In this document: positions 43,922 to 53,490 of the stretch, in pieces | How positions within the stretch are numbered: position 1 is the stretch's first letter | Layout: each line of letters begins with the position of its first letter | Source: Verrucomicrobium sp. BvORR106 | Lineage (GTDB): Bacteria > Verrucomicrobiota > Verrucomicrobiia > Verrucomicrobiales > Verrucomicrobiaceae | Assembly (NCBI RefSeq): GCF_000739655.1 | Contig: NZ_BATR01000094.1 | Location: forward strand, 78,645-142,644 | Length of the DNA: 64,000 nucleotides | Direction: 5' to 3' | The notes under the pieces: generated by a model | Seen by the model: only the letters and a program-made list of their open reading frames with translations | Told to the model about the DNA's origin: nothing | Databases searched by the model: none | Translations under genes and position numbers: made by a program

Positions 43922-44845
43922 ATGGCGACTGCGCCTTCATCGGATGTTGCCCGCCGCGCGAAGTGGCTGAGGATCGCAGGGGTCTTGGTGGTGACCACAT
44001 CGGTGAGCGGCTTCTTCATGGGGATGCTGCAGACGCGCTCTCAACTGAACCTGACCGAGCCGCAGCAACTGGTCTCGGATGCACGCGATCTCACCGAAGT
44101 GCCTCCAGGCGGGGTGCCGGTGGCGGTGGCCTATGCGAAACAAGACTGGTTAAGGGAGGGCAGCAACGCGCAGTGGCGCAACGACTTGAGCAAGCTGGTG
44201 CAGCCGACTGCGTCGGCCGTCCCATTGCCCGTGCGGACTGCGGACGAGCGGGCGGCGGCGGTGAGCCAGCGCATGGAGCGTCGCGCCTACGACGGAGCTC
44301 CGCCAGTGGTGCCGCATCCCGTGACGCAGGAGTCGTCGGCTTCCTGCCTGGCCTGTCATGGCCCGGGGCTGGCGGTGAAAGATCGACTGGCTTCGCGGAT
44401 CAGTCACGAGCACTTCTCAAGCTGCACTCAATGTCATGTGCCCGCCGGTGGCACGGGGCTGCCGACGGCAGAACAGGGGCTGCTGGCGGCCTTTGGCACG
44501 GGAAATAACTTTCGTGGGGTGTCGGCTAAAGGAAAGAGCACGAGAGCCTGGCCAGGGGCACCGCCCACCGTGCCGCATCCGTTGCTGATGCGCTCGGACT
44601 GCCTGAGTTGCCACGGTCCCGTGGGGTTGCCGGGATTGCGGACGAGTCATCCGGAGCGCCAGCAGTGCGTGCAGTGCCATGTCCAGAGCCCACCCGCAAC
44701 TCTGGTACCGTTGAGAAATCAAGGGGTGGTGGGAAACGAGGTTGGGAAAGGGGCGGCGGAGTCTGTAGTGAGGATCGATCTGGTGGAGTTTTTGACTCCG
44801 CGTGGAACTGATAGAAGGGAGGGGCGGTCGAATGAAGCTCAATGA
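43922..44845 (+). CDS. napB: NapB-like cytochrome with four heme sites
   Basis: 307 residues with an N-terminal membrane segment (about 17-35). NapB has two c hemes; here there are four: CLACH 142-146, CTQCH 168-172, CLSCH 227-231 and CVQCH 249-253. The repeated context (AYDGAPPVVPHPV...CLACHG and AWPGAPPTVPHPL...CLSCHG, each followed by a SH and a CxQCHV) shows a tandem duplication of the diheme unit. It takes electrons from an upstream cytochrome and passes them to NapA. The end overlaps the next gene by 14 bases. The first 100 residues are not typical. Confidence 0.88.
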   Translation: MATAPSSDVARRAKWLRIAGVLVVTTSVSGFFMGMLQTRSQLNLTEPQQLVSDARDLTEVPPGGVPVAVAYAKQDWLREGSNAQWRNDLSKLVQPTASAVPLPVRTADERAAAVSQRMERRAYDGAPPVVPHPVTQESSASCLACHGPGLAVKDRLASRISHEHFSSCTQCHVPAGGTGLPTAEQGLLAAFGTGNNFRGVSAKGKSTRAWPGAPPTVPHPLLMRSDCLSCHGPVGLPGLRTSHPERQQCVQCHVQSPPATLVPLRNQGVVGNEVGKGAAESVVRIDLVEFLTPRGTDRREGRSNEAQ

Positions 44846-45233
44846 GTCCTGCTCGCGTCGTGAATGGTTGGCTGAGGTCTTTCAACCGTGGAAGCGCCAG
44901 AGAGCGGAGGGCGTTCAAGGGCGGCAGGCGATGCCGGTGACCGTGCCGCCGGCATCAGCTGTAGCCGCTGCGCCTGATCCACCAGTGGCACGGGTGGCAG
45001 TGATTCAGGGGCGCTTCTGCGTTGCTCTGACTTCGTTCTGCGCGGTGTGCGTGGAGCGTTGTCCCGTGCCCGGAGCGCTGCAAATTACCCGTGGCATGCC
45101 ATCCGTGGTGGCAGATAAGTGCACGGGCTGTGGCGTGTGTTTTGACGTGTGCCCCGCTCCGCGTAAAGCGGTGCTGATGTTGCCCCTGGCCGGTAGGTTA
45201 GGGGCGGGACCTGTGACGAACATGAATCGTTGA
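44832..45233 (+). CDS. NapF-like 4Fe-4S ferredoxin
   Basis: 133 residues from ATG at 44832, with a purine-rich site (AGGGAGGGG) just upstream. The first Cys set is CAVCVERCP with a further Cys seven residues before; the second is complete, CTGCGVCFDVCP (ADKCTGCGVCFDVCPAPRK). It is a NapF/NapG-like protein with two clusters, lacking a Tat signal, so it is probably cytoplasmic as NapF is. The gene overlaps napB by 14 bases. NapF has been linked to NapA cofactor maturation. Confidence 0.78.
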   Translation: MKLNESCSRREWLAEVFQPWKRQRAEGVQGRQAMPVTVPPASAVAAAPDPPVARVAVIQGRFCVALTSFCAVCVERCPVPGALQITRGMPSVVADKCTGCGVCFDVCPAPRKAVLMLPLAGRLGAGPVTNMNR

Positions 45234-45234
45234 T

Positions 45235-45573
45235 ATGAGTATGAGTGCCGTGAACCCTGAGTCAGAAACCCAGTCTGCCCCGGTGCCTCTGCCGGAGCTT
45301 CACGGCGGCATGATGAACCGTGAGGAGTTGCAGACAATGTTTGCTGACTATCGCGGGTGCGTGGAAATCACTGAGATCATTCCGAAGTTTGCCGCCCAGG
45401 AGCATGTGCCGGAGGTCTCATGCTGGACGCTGGATCATGCGGAAGAGTGGCTGCTGGGACGCAAAGTCCGGGCCGTGCAGGTACGCTATCGCTACGACGG
45501 TGGTGAGTGGTGGGACACGGTCATGATGCTGCCGGAGGGGTATCGGTTGGTGAGGATCCGGCATGATTGGTAA
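45235..45573 (+). CDS. small protein at the end of the nap operon
   Basis: 112 residues, soluble, one base after the napF-like stop. It has MMNREELQTMFADYRGCVEITEI, SCWTLDHAEEWLLGRKVRAVQVRYRYDGGEWWDTV and a basic tail. No domain is recognised, and no Cys motif for a metal centre is present. Tight spacing makes a role in nitrate reductase assembly possible, but this is inference. Repeats follow its stop. Confidence 0.62.
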   Translation: MSMSAVNPESETQSAPVPLPELHGGMMNREELQTMFADYRGCVEITEIIPKFAAQEHVPEVSCWTLDHAEEWLLGRKVRAVQVRYRYDGGEWWDTVMMLPEGYRLVRIRHDW

Positions 45574-46054
45574 GCGGTAAGAGGTAAATGGTGGGTCGGT
45601 GAGTGGTAAGAGGAAGATGTGGAGGGGTGTTGGGGAGCGCGCGCATCTTGCGTGCTGTTCCTGGCATCTTGCCGGGAACGTCAGGGGCGATGCGGTTGTG
45701 GCATGTCGTGAGGAGAACCGGCCAACCGCGCGCGTTTTGGGGTGGTCACAAAGGAACCGACCCTTCCACGTGCTCAGTCGAAGCTCTTCCTCGAAGAGGA
45801 TGGGGCTACAAGCCCAACGTTGACGAGCTTCCAGCGAGTCTACGTTGGGTACGGGTGTTGAAGGCATGTACTCCGAAGGAGTTGTGGCGGTCTGCGTGCC
45901 TTTCGCATCCAAGGTTCCTTGGCAGAATAAACCAAGAATGGGGCCACTTTTTCCATCGACGGTGGGGCGTCTGTCGCGAGAGCGGCCTTCCGCAGGATTC
46001 GTGCGGTCCCCTATGCTTCGTGGAATGGGGATGTCGGGGGGCGGAGTGTCGTAG
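45574..46054. repeat. 481-base gap with dispersed repeats of families D and E
   Basis: Family D (45571-45613; GGTAAGAGGTAAATGG units) matches the reverse complement of 27902-27947. Family E (45806-45890) has a hairpin with arms CCCAACGT/ACGTTGGG followed by GGTGT and CTCCGAAGGAGTT, and matches in reverse 52021-52100. An open frame of 151 codons crosses it, but composition and overlap with the repeat argue against a gene. Confidence 0.6.
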
Positions 46055-46663
46055 CTAACTTGGGGTGGCTCCCGTGTCGATAATGTGTTGTTTCAAGGCT
46101 GCGAGGCGCTCAAACATCTGATCAAAGGGATCGGCTGCGGGAACGGCTATGAACTCGTCAGGATGGGTCTCGGCAAATCTGATCAAAAGGTCCGCAAGTT
46201 CAAGGACGCTGTCAGCCTGCTGTTCGATGGGTTTACGCTGCTCGCGTGTTTGCGCCCAGAAGGTCTCTTGTTCGTCGAGAGTGCCAAACGAGAGTAGCTG
46301 GATGTGGTGCTCCCGTAGCGCCTCGGCAGCCTCAAGAGTTTTGAATGCCCCAATGGCGCGAAATGCCTCTGGCTGATTGTAGATCATCGAGACGCGGCGA
46401 AACAGATCTCCGTCGTTGGAAAGTGCTTCATAAAAGTAGCGAAGCATTCTCCAGTCTTGCTGACGGGGGCTGAGGATTTGTTGAATCTGCTCCTCGGATG
46501 CAAAATGCCATTGCAATCCCAACGCAGATTGGAGCTTTGCATTGATCCCGGTATCGTAGTCTCGCATCAGATCGTTCTTCACCTTGAGAGCCTGATACGC
46601 GGCGACCATGGTGGCCTGGTGCTCAGGGGACAGAAGTGGCATGGAGTTCTGAGATTCGCTCAT
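46055..46663 (-). CDS. helical protein, function unknown
   Basis: 202 residues from ATG at 46663 (in-frame ATG at 46681 adds six). It is soluble and almost all helical, with MVAAYQALKVKNDLMRDYDTG, EEQIQQILSPRQQDWRMLRYFYEALS and VLELADLLIRFAETHPDEFI. No conserved catalytic motif and no family I recognise. It stands alone between repeat DNA and a small membrane protein gene. It may belong to an accessory stretch. Confidence 0.55.
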   Translation of the reverse strand: MSESQNSMPLLSPEHQATMVAAYQALKVKNDLMRDYDTGINAKLQSALGLQWHFASEEQIQQILSPRQQDWRMLRYFYEALSNDGDLFRRVSMIYNQPEAFRAIGAFKTLEAAEALREHHIQLLSFGTLDEQETFWAQTREQRKPIEQQADSVLELADLLIRFAETHPDEFIAVPAADPFDQMFERLAALKQHIIDTGATPS

Positions 46664-46873
46664 GGGGCTATGTGGCACCACAACTGTAAAATGTCATGCG
46701 CGTGAACCAGATGACTGGGAGGTTGGAAGATCAGTCGCGGGGGCGATCCAATGCATCGTGCAAAGGGGATCCTGGGTGGGGATGGAGACGAACAAGAACC
46801 GAGACGGTTCTTCTACATTCGAAATGCGTGCCGGAAGGGGCGGACAGAGAGTCCGGGGATGATGGCTGATTCC

Positions 46874-47230
46874 TCACTCAAATCCCCAGACCGCGCGGGT
46901 GCGCCAGCGGTTCTGGCATTGGGGGCAAACGAAGACGCCGTCCGATTGATTTTTCTTCGCGTCCCAACCTTGGGACATGGGAGTTGAACAATTCGGGCAG
47001 GGTGCCGAGTTGGCGCGTGCAAGAGTGCGGAACATCCACAGGAACGAGGCGAAGGCGATGATGCCGCCGATGATCTGGACGATGATCGAGTTCCATTTTA
47101 GGCCGAGAGCGAAGACGCCGATACCCGCGGCCATGCCGAGCCAGCAACGCAGGAAGTACCCAAAGGTGCGCCGGTAGTGCCCGGGGAGGACGGGGATGTC
47201 GGGAGGCGGTGGCGATGGTGAGGGAGTCAT
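46874..47230 (-). CDS. small membrane protein with zinc ribbon
   Basis: 118 residues from ATG at 47230; the longer frame to 47398 is repeat-like and discarded. A Pro-rich start (TPSPSPPPPDIPVLPG) leads to two hydrophobic segments at about 27-47 (FLRCWLGMAAGIGVFALGL) and 50-68 (IIVQIIGGIIAFASFLWMF). The C-terminal CPNC...CPQC pair (about 79 and 102) would bind zinc in the cytoplasm. The fold is common; the role is unknown. It lies after glpK in the minus direction, 164 bases apart. Confidence 0.6.
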   Translation of the reverse strand: MTPSPSPPPPDIPVLPGHYRRTFGYFLRCWLGMAAGIGVFALGLKWNSIIVQIIGGIIAFASFLWMFRTLARANSAPCPNCSTPMSQGWDAKKNQSDGVFVCPQCQNRWRTRAVWGFE

Positions 47231-47394
47231 GAGAAGAGTGTGGAGTTCATGGATGGCACATGGGGCGTGCAATGTGCTGGCGCTAATCCGGCGAGCCGCC
47301 GGGAAAAGCAGGCCGGCGGCCTGCGCTCCCCGAGCTGCTATTTGAGTGACAGGGGCGTATTGTTGCCTCGCCCCCAACTGCTCACCTCTCACAC

Positions 47395-48951
<1,557 letters not shown>

Positions 48952-48990
48952 ACGAAAGAAGCGGTGGAAATTGAGGGGGGAGTCAGTGAA

Positions 48991-49716
48991 TTAGAGATAG
49001 AGCGCGCGGTGAAGGAAGGCTCCGATGAGACCGCCGATGATGGGGCCAACGATGGGTACGATGGCATAACCCCAGTCGGAGGAACCTTTGCCGGCGATGG
49101 GAAGAAGGGCGTGGGCGAGGCGAGGTCCGAAGTCACGGGCGGGGTTGATGGCATAGCCCGTGGGGCCGCCGAGGGAGAGGCCGATGGCGAAGACGAGAAG
49201 GCCGACAAGCATGGGGCCGAAGCCGGTGGCCCAGCCTGCATCCACAAGGTTTGTGCTGCTGGGGATGGCGAGGGCTCCGAAGACAAGCACTGCACTGCCG
49301 ATGGCCTCGCAGATGATGTTGGCGGGGCGGTTCCGGATGGCGGGGATGGTGCAGAAGACGCCGAGCTTGGTGGGCGCATCCTTCGTGGCACTCCAGTGGG
49401 GTAGATAAGCAAGCCAGGTCAGAGTGGCGCCCAGGAAGGCCCCGAGGAACTGGGCGATGATGTAGCCGGGCACCAGGGCCGCATCAAACTTGCCAATGGC
49501 GGCGAGGGCAATGGTGACAGCGGGATTCAGGTGGGCCCCACTGAGTTTTCCCACCGCATAGGCAGCGAGCATGACACCCAGGCCCCATCCTGCGGTGATG
49601 ACGATCCAACCGCCGCCATTGCCCTTGGACTTGGTCAGCACCACGTTGGCCACGACGCCATTTCCAAACAGGATGAGGAGGGCAGTTCCGACGAGTTCGG
49701 CAAGGTAGGGAGACAT
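48991..49716 (-). CDS. glpF: glycerol facilitator, aquaglyceroporin
   Basis: 241 residues with six membrane helices and two pore-forming motifs: GAHLNPAVTIAL at about 61-72 and NPARDFGPRLAHALLP at about 193-208, where the D after NPAR marks the glycerol-conducting type. It allows glycerol and small polyols to cross the inner membrane. It is first in the glpF-glpK operon. Upstream bases 49717-49942 contain no gene; a purine-rich stretch is visible but no confident promoter. Confidence 0.95.
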   Translation of the reverse strand: MSPYLAELVGTALLILFGNGVVANVVLTKSKGNGGGWIVITAGWGLGVMLAAYAVGKLSGAHLNPAVTIALAAIGKFDAALVPGYIIAQFLGAFLGATLTWLAYLPHWSATKDAPTKLGVFCTIPAIRNRPANIICEAIGSAVLVFGALAIPSSTNLVDAGWATGFGPMLVGLLVFAIGLSLGGPTGYAINPARDFGPRLAHALLPIAGKGSSDWGYAIVPIVGPIIGGLIGAFLHRALYL

Positions 49717-49942
49717 GATGGGTGGGTGTTGGTTGTTGGTGTTGAATCTAGCAGTGCGGCAATGTTTGGGATGCTCGGAGGAAGGAGCGTGCTGCTGATG
49801 CGTTTATTTTGAAGAATTAGCGTCAATTGTACCGGGAGCGTTGAAGCGAGACAATGGTGAAAGAGGAGGGGGAAGGGAGGGGGGTGAGTGGACGGTAAAA
49901 ATTGTATGGATTGAGGCATGGAGCGTTTGTTAGGCTGGTTCC

Positions 49943-50974
49943 ATGATTTTTCTGGGTAGCATGTGTAGGTGGCTCTGCGTTTTTGGGGGCTGGGCTGCAA
50001 TCTTGTCAGCACCAGCTGCGGAGTCGTCTGATTTGGAGGTGGACTCCGGTGAGGTGTTGCAGAATCTCCAGGCTCAGCTGGAGGTGCTGTCTCGACATGA
50101 GGTGACATGGGAAAGGGTGTTGTCCCGCCCTCCGAATCCTCTTGTACTGCGAAAGCTTGGGGAGGAGGCGGACGCCATCCGGTTGAGATTAGAGACGGAA
50201 AAAGTACCTGACCTCGCACATCATCTGAAGGTGGAGCTTCGTAACGTTGAACGTTGGGCTACGAAGTTCCGGGATGGTGCCGCAGAAACCTCCCGATGGA
50301 AGCTCCGATTTGAAAGTTGGGATCGCTATTTTGGGTTGAAAACAGTCGTTCGAGCTGGCCGTGAAGGGGCCCCCCATCGATTCGAGAGCGGTGGGGTATT
50401 TCATCGCATAGGGCTAGGCGCAGACGACGGCGACGTTTTGCTCAATACGTTGAGTGCATGTCCTCCAATGACTGTCCTGCACCTCCTGAAGAATGAATCG
50501 AGGGGAGCGGGCCTTGATCGGCTTGACGCATGGGGCTTGCGCACAGCTGTTACGGCCCAATCAGGGGCGGCGAACCCGGATCGTTTGATCCTGACAGCGA
50601 CAATGAAAGGGGCAAGGCAGCGATGGCTGGAAGCGGAGTTCATGCTCGCGGGAATGATCAACACTCGGGTGAGTCGATACTCGGAGAATGAGGAAGTGGA
50701 GCGGTACGAGGTGACAACGAAGGAGTCGCCGATGGCCTTTGGGTTCTTGCCAAAAGAGGTGACACACTACCAGATGACAGCCGCGGGACTGGGTGTGTGG
50801 GCGAGGTGGACGCTGCTCAGCGTCCAGCCTTTGATTGAGAAGTCAGGCTCTGTCGAGCTTTCGAAGCCGTACAGGGGGCACTTTGTCCTGGGGCAATATG
50901 ATCGTGCCAATGAGCTGCAAGAGAGAACCACAAGGGAGTTGATCACGATCCGTAAACTGCCTGGACAGCAATAG
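49943..50974 (+). CDS. secreted protein, function unknown
   Basis: 343 residues. The signal peptide ends about ILSAPAAES. A helical segment at about 30-110 (VLQNLQAQLEVLSRHEVTWERVLSRPP) precedes a mixed domain with LDRLDAWGLRTAVTAQSG and ILTATMKGARQRWLEAEFMLAGM. No domain family recognised, no lipobox. It is a monocistronic gene with its own purine-poor upstream region, divergent from glpF. Ends near a convergent lipoprotein gene. Confidence 0.6.
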   Translation: MIFLGSMCRWLCVFGGWAAILSAPAAESSDLEVDSGEVLQNLQAQLEVLSRHEVTWERVLSRPPNPLVLRKLGEEADAIRLRLETEKVPDLAHHLKVELRNVERWATKFRDGAAETSRWKLRFESWDRYFGLKTVVRAGREGAPHRFESGGVFHRIGLGADDGDVLLNTLSACPPMTVLHLLKNESRGAGLDRLDAWGLRTAVTAQSGAANPDRLILTATMKGARQRWLEAEFMLAGMINTRVSRYSENEEVERYEVTTKESPMAFGFLPKEVTHYQMTAAGLGVWARWTLLSVQPLIEKSGSVELSKPYRGHFVLGQYDRANELQERTTRELITIRKLPGQQ

Positions 50975-51023
50975 GCGGAAATGGATGGAGGGGCAGGATG
51001 TCGTTGTTTTTCTGAGAGGGTTG

Positions 51024-51488
51024 TCAGTTTTTGGTTATGCCGCGCTCAATCAGGCTGCCGTCGGACAGGCGTCGCGTTTCGGAGATGGTTTTCTCCCCTT
51101 CGCTGATGATTTGAAAGAAGTCGTTGTTTTGCTGGAGACTTAGCGGGCGGGAGTAGTGAACGTTGTGGATATACTTGGAGTGTTCCACCCCCAGGGGTTC
51201 AACGTATTGTCTCCAAAGCAACTGGCCGTCTCGCACTCGGTCGATCTCCACGCCGGTGTCGGCAATGGGGCAATGGCGGATGTACAGCCGGTCATTGCCT
51301 GATGGGGCAAGGTCGATGAACATGCCGAGAGTCATCTGGCCATCCACGTCGGGGAATCGTGTCGAAGCAGGCAAGGATAAAGGGGAAGGAGAGGTGGAGG
51401 TCTGGTGGGCTTGTTGGCAGCCGTTGGTGGCAAGGGTGCAAACCAGAATCAACAGTAGAACCTGGAGAGGGCGGAGAGGTGTGGACAT
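51024..51488 (-). CDS. lipoprotein, function unknown
   Basis: 154 residues from ATG at 51488, chosen because the signal RPLQVLLLILVCTLATNG-C starts there, giving a lipobox; the frame upstream to 51611 is not protein-like. The mature part is beta-rich: DGQMTLGMFIDLAPSGNDRLYIRHCPIAD and QYVEPLGVEHSKYIHNVHYSRPLSL. Family not recognised. It converges with the secreted orphan at 49943. Confidence 0.62.
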   Translation of the reverse strand: MSTPLRPLQVLLLILVCTLATNGCQQAHQTSTSPSPLSLPASTRFPDVDGQMTLGMFIDLAPSGNDRLYIRHCPIADTGVEIDRVRDGQLLWRQYVEPLGVEHSKYIHNVHYSRPLSLQQNNDFFQIISEGEKTISETRRLSDGSLIERGITKN

Positions 51489-52173
51489 GGAAAGAGCGGT
51501 GGTTTGAAATGAGTTCGAGGAAGTAAACAGGTCTGCGGTGGGTGGGATGGGGCGAAGTGCTACAGAAGACCTGGCAGGACGATTAGACACCCATTGCGAG
51601 TTTGGAATCAAGCCAAGGCCTCATGGGAGGCGCAGAGGGAAGGAACGTCGTGGGCCCGGCGCAGGGTCATGGGACGTGCGCATTCAAGCCTGCCATGGCC
51701 TCCAGGTCGGTGGTTGATTGAGCGCCAACCGCAATCAGGCAGGACTGCTTGGAAGTCGCGGACTTCAATCGGCGGTACGGGCAGACTAACAAAGACACAG
51801 CTACTGGGCGGAGGTGATCGCCTGTCGCATGTTTTCATGGCGGAAGCTTCACGCCAACTGCGTGATACATGAGAGCCCGGGGTCAGGCTGCGAAGCGGCC
51901 GCCACCGCTGGTATCGATGGTTGGTGCTGGAACTTCAAGGGAGTTCTACAGACCGTACAGATCACCCTGAGACGACAGTCCTGCATGCGGTGTGCGCCTC
52001 AGGGACGTGGCCGCGGTTTGTAGAACTCACTTCGGAGTTCTGGTACACCCGCCTGTGTACCCAGGGTGGCGGCTCGTGCCTCGCCTGACCCTGGGCTACT
52101 TTGTATGACGCCCTTGGCGTCAGAGCACTCTCTCGCGAACTAACCTCACGCACATGCGCGCAGCGGGACGGCC
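51489..52173. repeat. 685-base gap with dispersed repeat, family E copy 2
   Basis: No gene supported. Family E at 52021-52100 (reverse of 45806-45890) shows AACTCACTTCGGAGTT, then GGTACACC, and a hairpin with arms CCAGGGT/ACCCTGG. It is followed by CGCCCTTGGCGTC (52111-52123). This kind of element, a CCCAGGGT hairpin plus CTCCGAAG box, is something I recall between genes in Planctomycetota and Verrucomicrobiota. It may be transcribed. Confidence 0.55.
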
Positions 52174-52683
52174 CTAGTGCGCGTGAGCGTGGCTCAGGCC
52201 ATGGGAGCCGTGCCCGGCTCTCTCCTGATCGCGGTAGGCACAGTGACCAGTGCGGCCCAGTTGATCGCACTTGGCGACGATGCGGATGGTCTTCGAAGCC
52301 GGCGTAAATCCAAGACGGCGGGTGATGCAGTCTTCCATCACGGCGATGTGATCGTCTTCAAACTCCACGACTCGGTCACAGTCCACGCAGATAAGGTGGT
52401 TGTGTTCCGGTTTGTCGAGGAAGTTAGGGTCGTAGTAAGTCTGGTCACGTCCCAGATCCACCTCACGCAGCAACCCACAATCCACCAGCAAGCTGAGGGT
52501 GCGGTAAACAGTTGCGCGAGAGATCGTGCGGTCAATGCGGCGCGACATGGCGTGCAGATCTTCCGCGTTGAAGTGTTCCTGCGTACCAAAGGCAGCCTCG
52601 ATGATTACATCGCGCTGTTTGGTGCGGCGGAGTCCCTTGCTGGCAAGGAAGGATTCCAGGGTCTGTCGAATGGCCTCGGTCAT
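52174..52683 (-). CDS. Fur-family metal-dependent repressor
   Basis: 169 residues. The winged helix is at about 10-80, with RRTKQRDVIIEAAFG and the recognition segment ISRATVYRTLSLLVDCGLL. The dimer/metal part has HNHLIC99VDC102 (zinc site) and a second Cys pair C139/C148. A His-rich tail (GHGSHGLSHAHAH) may add metal binding. It acts as an iron, zinc or peroxide sensor; residues do not decide between Fur and Zur. No metal transporter is adjacent. Its own promoter may lie in the 91 bases before the divergent peptidase gene. Confidence 0.9.
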   Translation of the reverse strand: MTEAIRQTLESFLASKGLRRTKQRDVIIEAAFGTQEHFNAEDLHAMSRRIDRTISRATVYRTLSLLVDCGLLREVDLGRDQTYYDPNFLDKPEHNHLICVDCDRVVEFEDDHIAVMEDCITRRLGFTPASKTIRIVAKCDQLGRTGHCAYRDQERAGHGSHGLSHAHAH

Positions 52684-52774
52684 TTCTTATCCATTGTTCT
52701 CATGCGGAATGGAATCGTCAACCCTAGATGCATCTGGGTTTGACGGCTGTTTGCTCAGGATGGAGCGTTAGTTG

Positions 52775-53485
52775 ATGTTGATTCTGGATCTCTATAAGCC
52801 TGCTGTGCAGAGGGGCAAGTCTGGAAGGGTGCCCCGGCGGGCGGCCTTGATGGCGCTGAGCCTTGCTCTGGCAGTGACGGCCTGTCATCCGGAAAATACG
52901 GCACCCGCCAAGCCGTTGGACGCTGCATTTATCCGGTTGTCACCTGCAGAGGTGGCGGCGCTGCCCGCGGCTGTTCGCTTTGATGCGCCGATGGGCACGG
53001 AAAGCGGTGCCTTCACTTACAATGCGCAGCGGTTTCGTGTGAACCGGCATCTGGGAGATGACCTCAACGGTATCGGTGGATGGAACTCTGATTTAGGAGA
53101 TCCCGTCTATGCCAGCGGCGTGGGGAAGGTGATCTATGCGGGCTGGGTGGGGCCGGGCTGGGGGAACATGGTGATTCTTGCGCATCAGGTTCCAGATGCT
53201 TCTGCCCCAATGGGTTATCGTGTGTACCAAACCATCTATGCCCACCTGGATGAGATCTTCGCCAAGTACGGGGAGGTATTGGCCCGGGGGAAACCGTTGG
53301 GCACGGTGGGGACGGCCAATGGGCGGTACCTGGCGCACCTTCATTTTGAGGTCCGGGAAAGTCTCTCTGTTTATCCTGGCATCGGCTACGCTGACGCTCC
53401 CCTGGATCGTGTGCCGCCGGAGGAGTTCTTGAAGCGCTATCGCGGGAAGGGGGGCGATCTGCTTCTCCCAGGAATTCAGGATTGA
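52775..53485 (+). CDS. M23-family metallopeptidase lipoprotein
   Basis: 236 residues from ATG at 52775 (TTG at 52772 also in frame); GGATGGAG lies upstream. The signal LALAVTA-C37 has a lipobox after a basic stretch. The LytM domain has NRHLGDDLNG (zinc His and Asp), IYAHLD and AHLHFEVRE (HxH). It probably cleaves peptidoglycan cross-links or is a degenerate activator. The first His, Asp and HxH are all present, so it is probably active. It ends 5 bases before the convergent dinB. Confidence 0.88.
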   Translation: MLILDLYKPAVQRGKSGRVPRRAALMALSLALAVTACHPENTAPAKPLDAAFIRLSPAEVAALPAAVRFDAPMGTESGAFTYNAQRFRVNRHLGDDLNGIGGWNSDLGDPVYASGVGKVIYAGWVGPGWGNMVILAHQVPDASAPMGYRVYQTIYAHLDEIFAKYGEVLARGKPLGTVGTANGRYLAHLHFEVRESLSVYPGIGYADAPLDRVPPEEFLKRYRGKGGDLLLPGIQD

Positions 53486-53490
53486 GATCC

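Noticed and set aside
45603..46058. 151-codon plus-strand frame
   Set aside because: It crosses a dispersed hairpin repeat, and its residues follow that repeat. No ribosome site.
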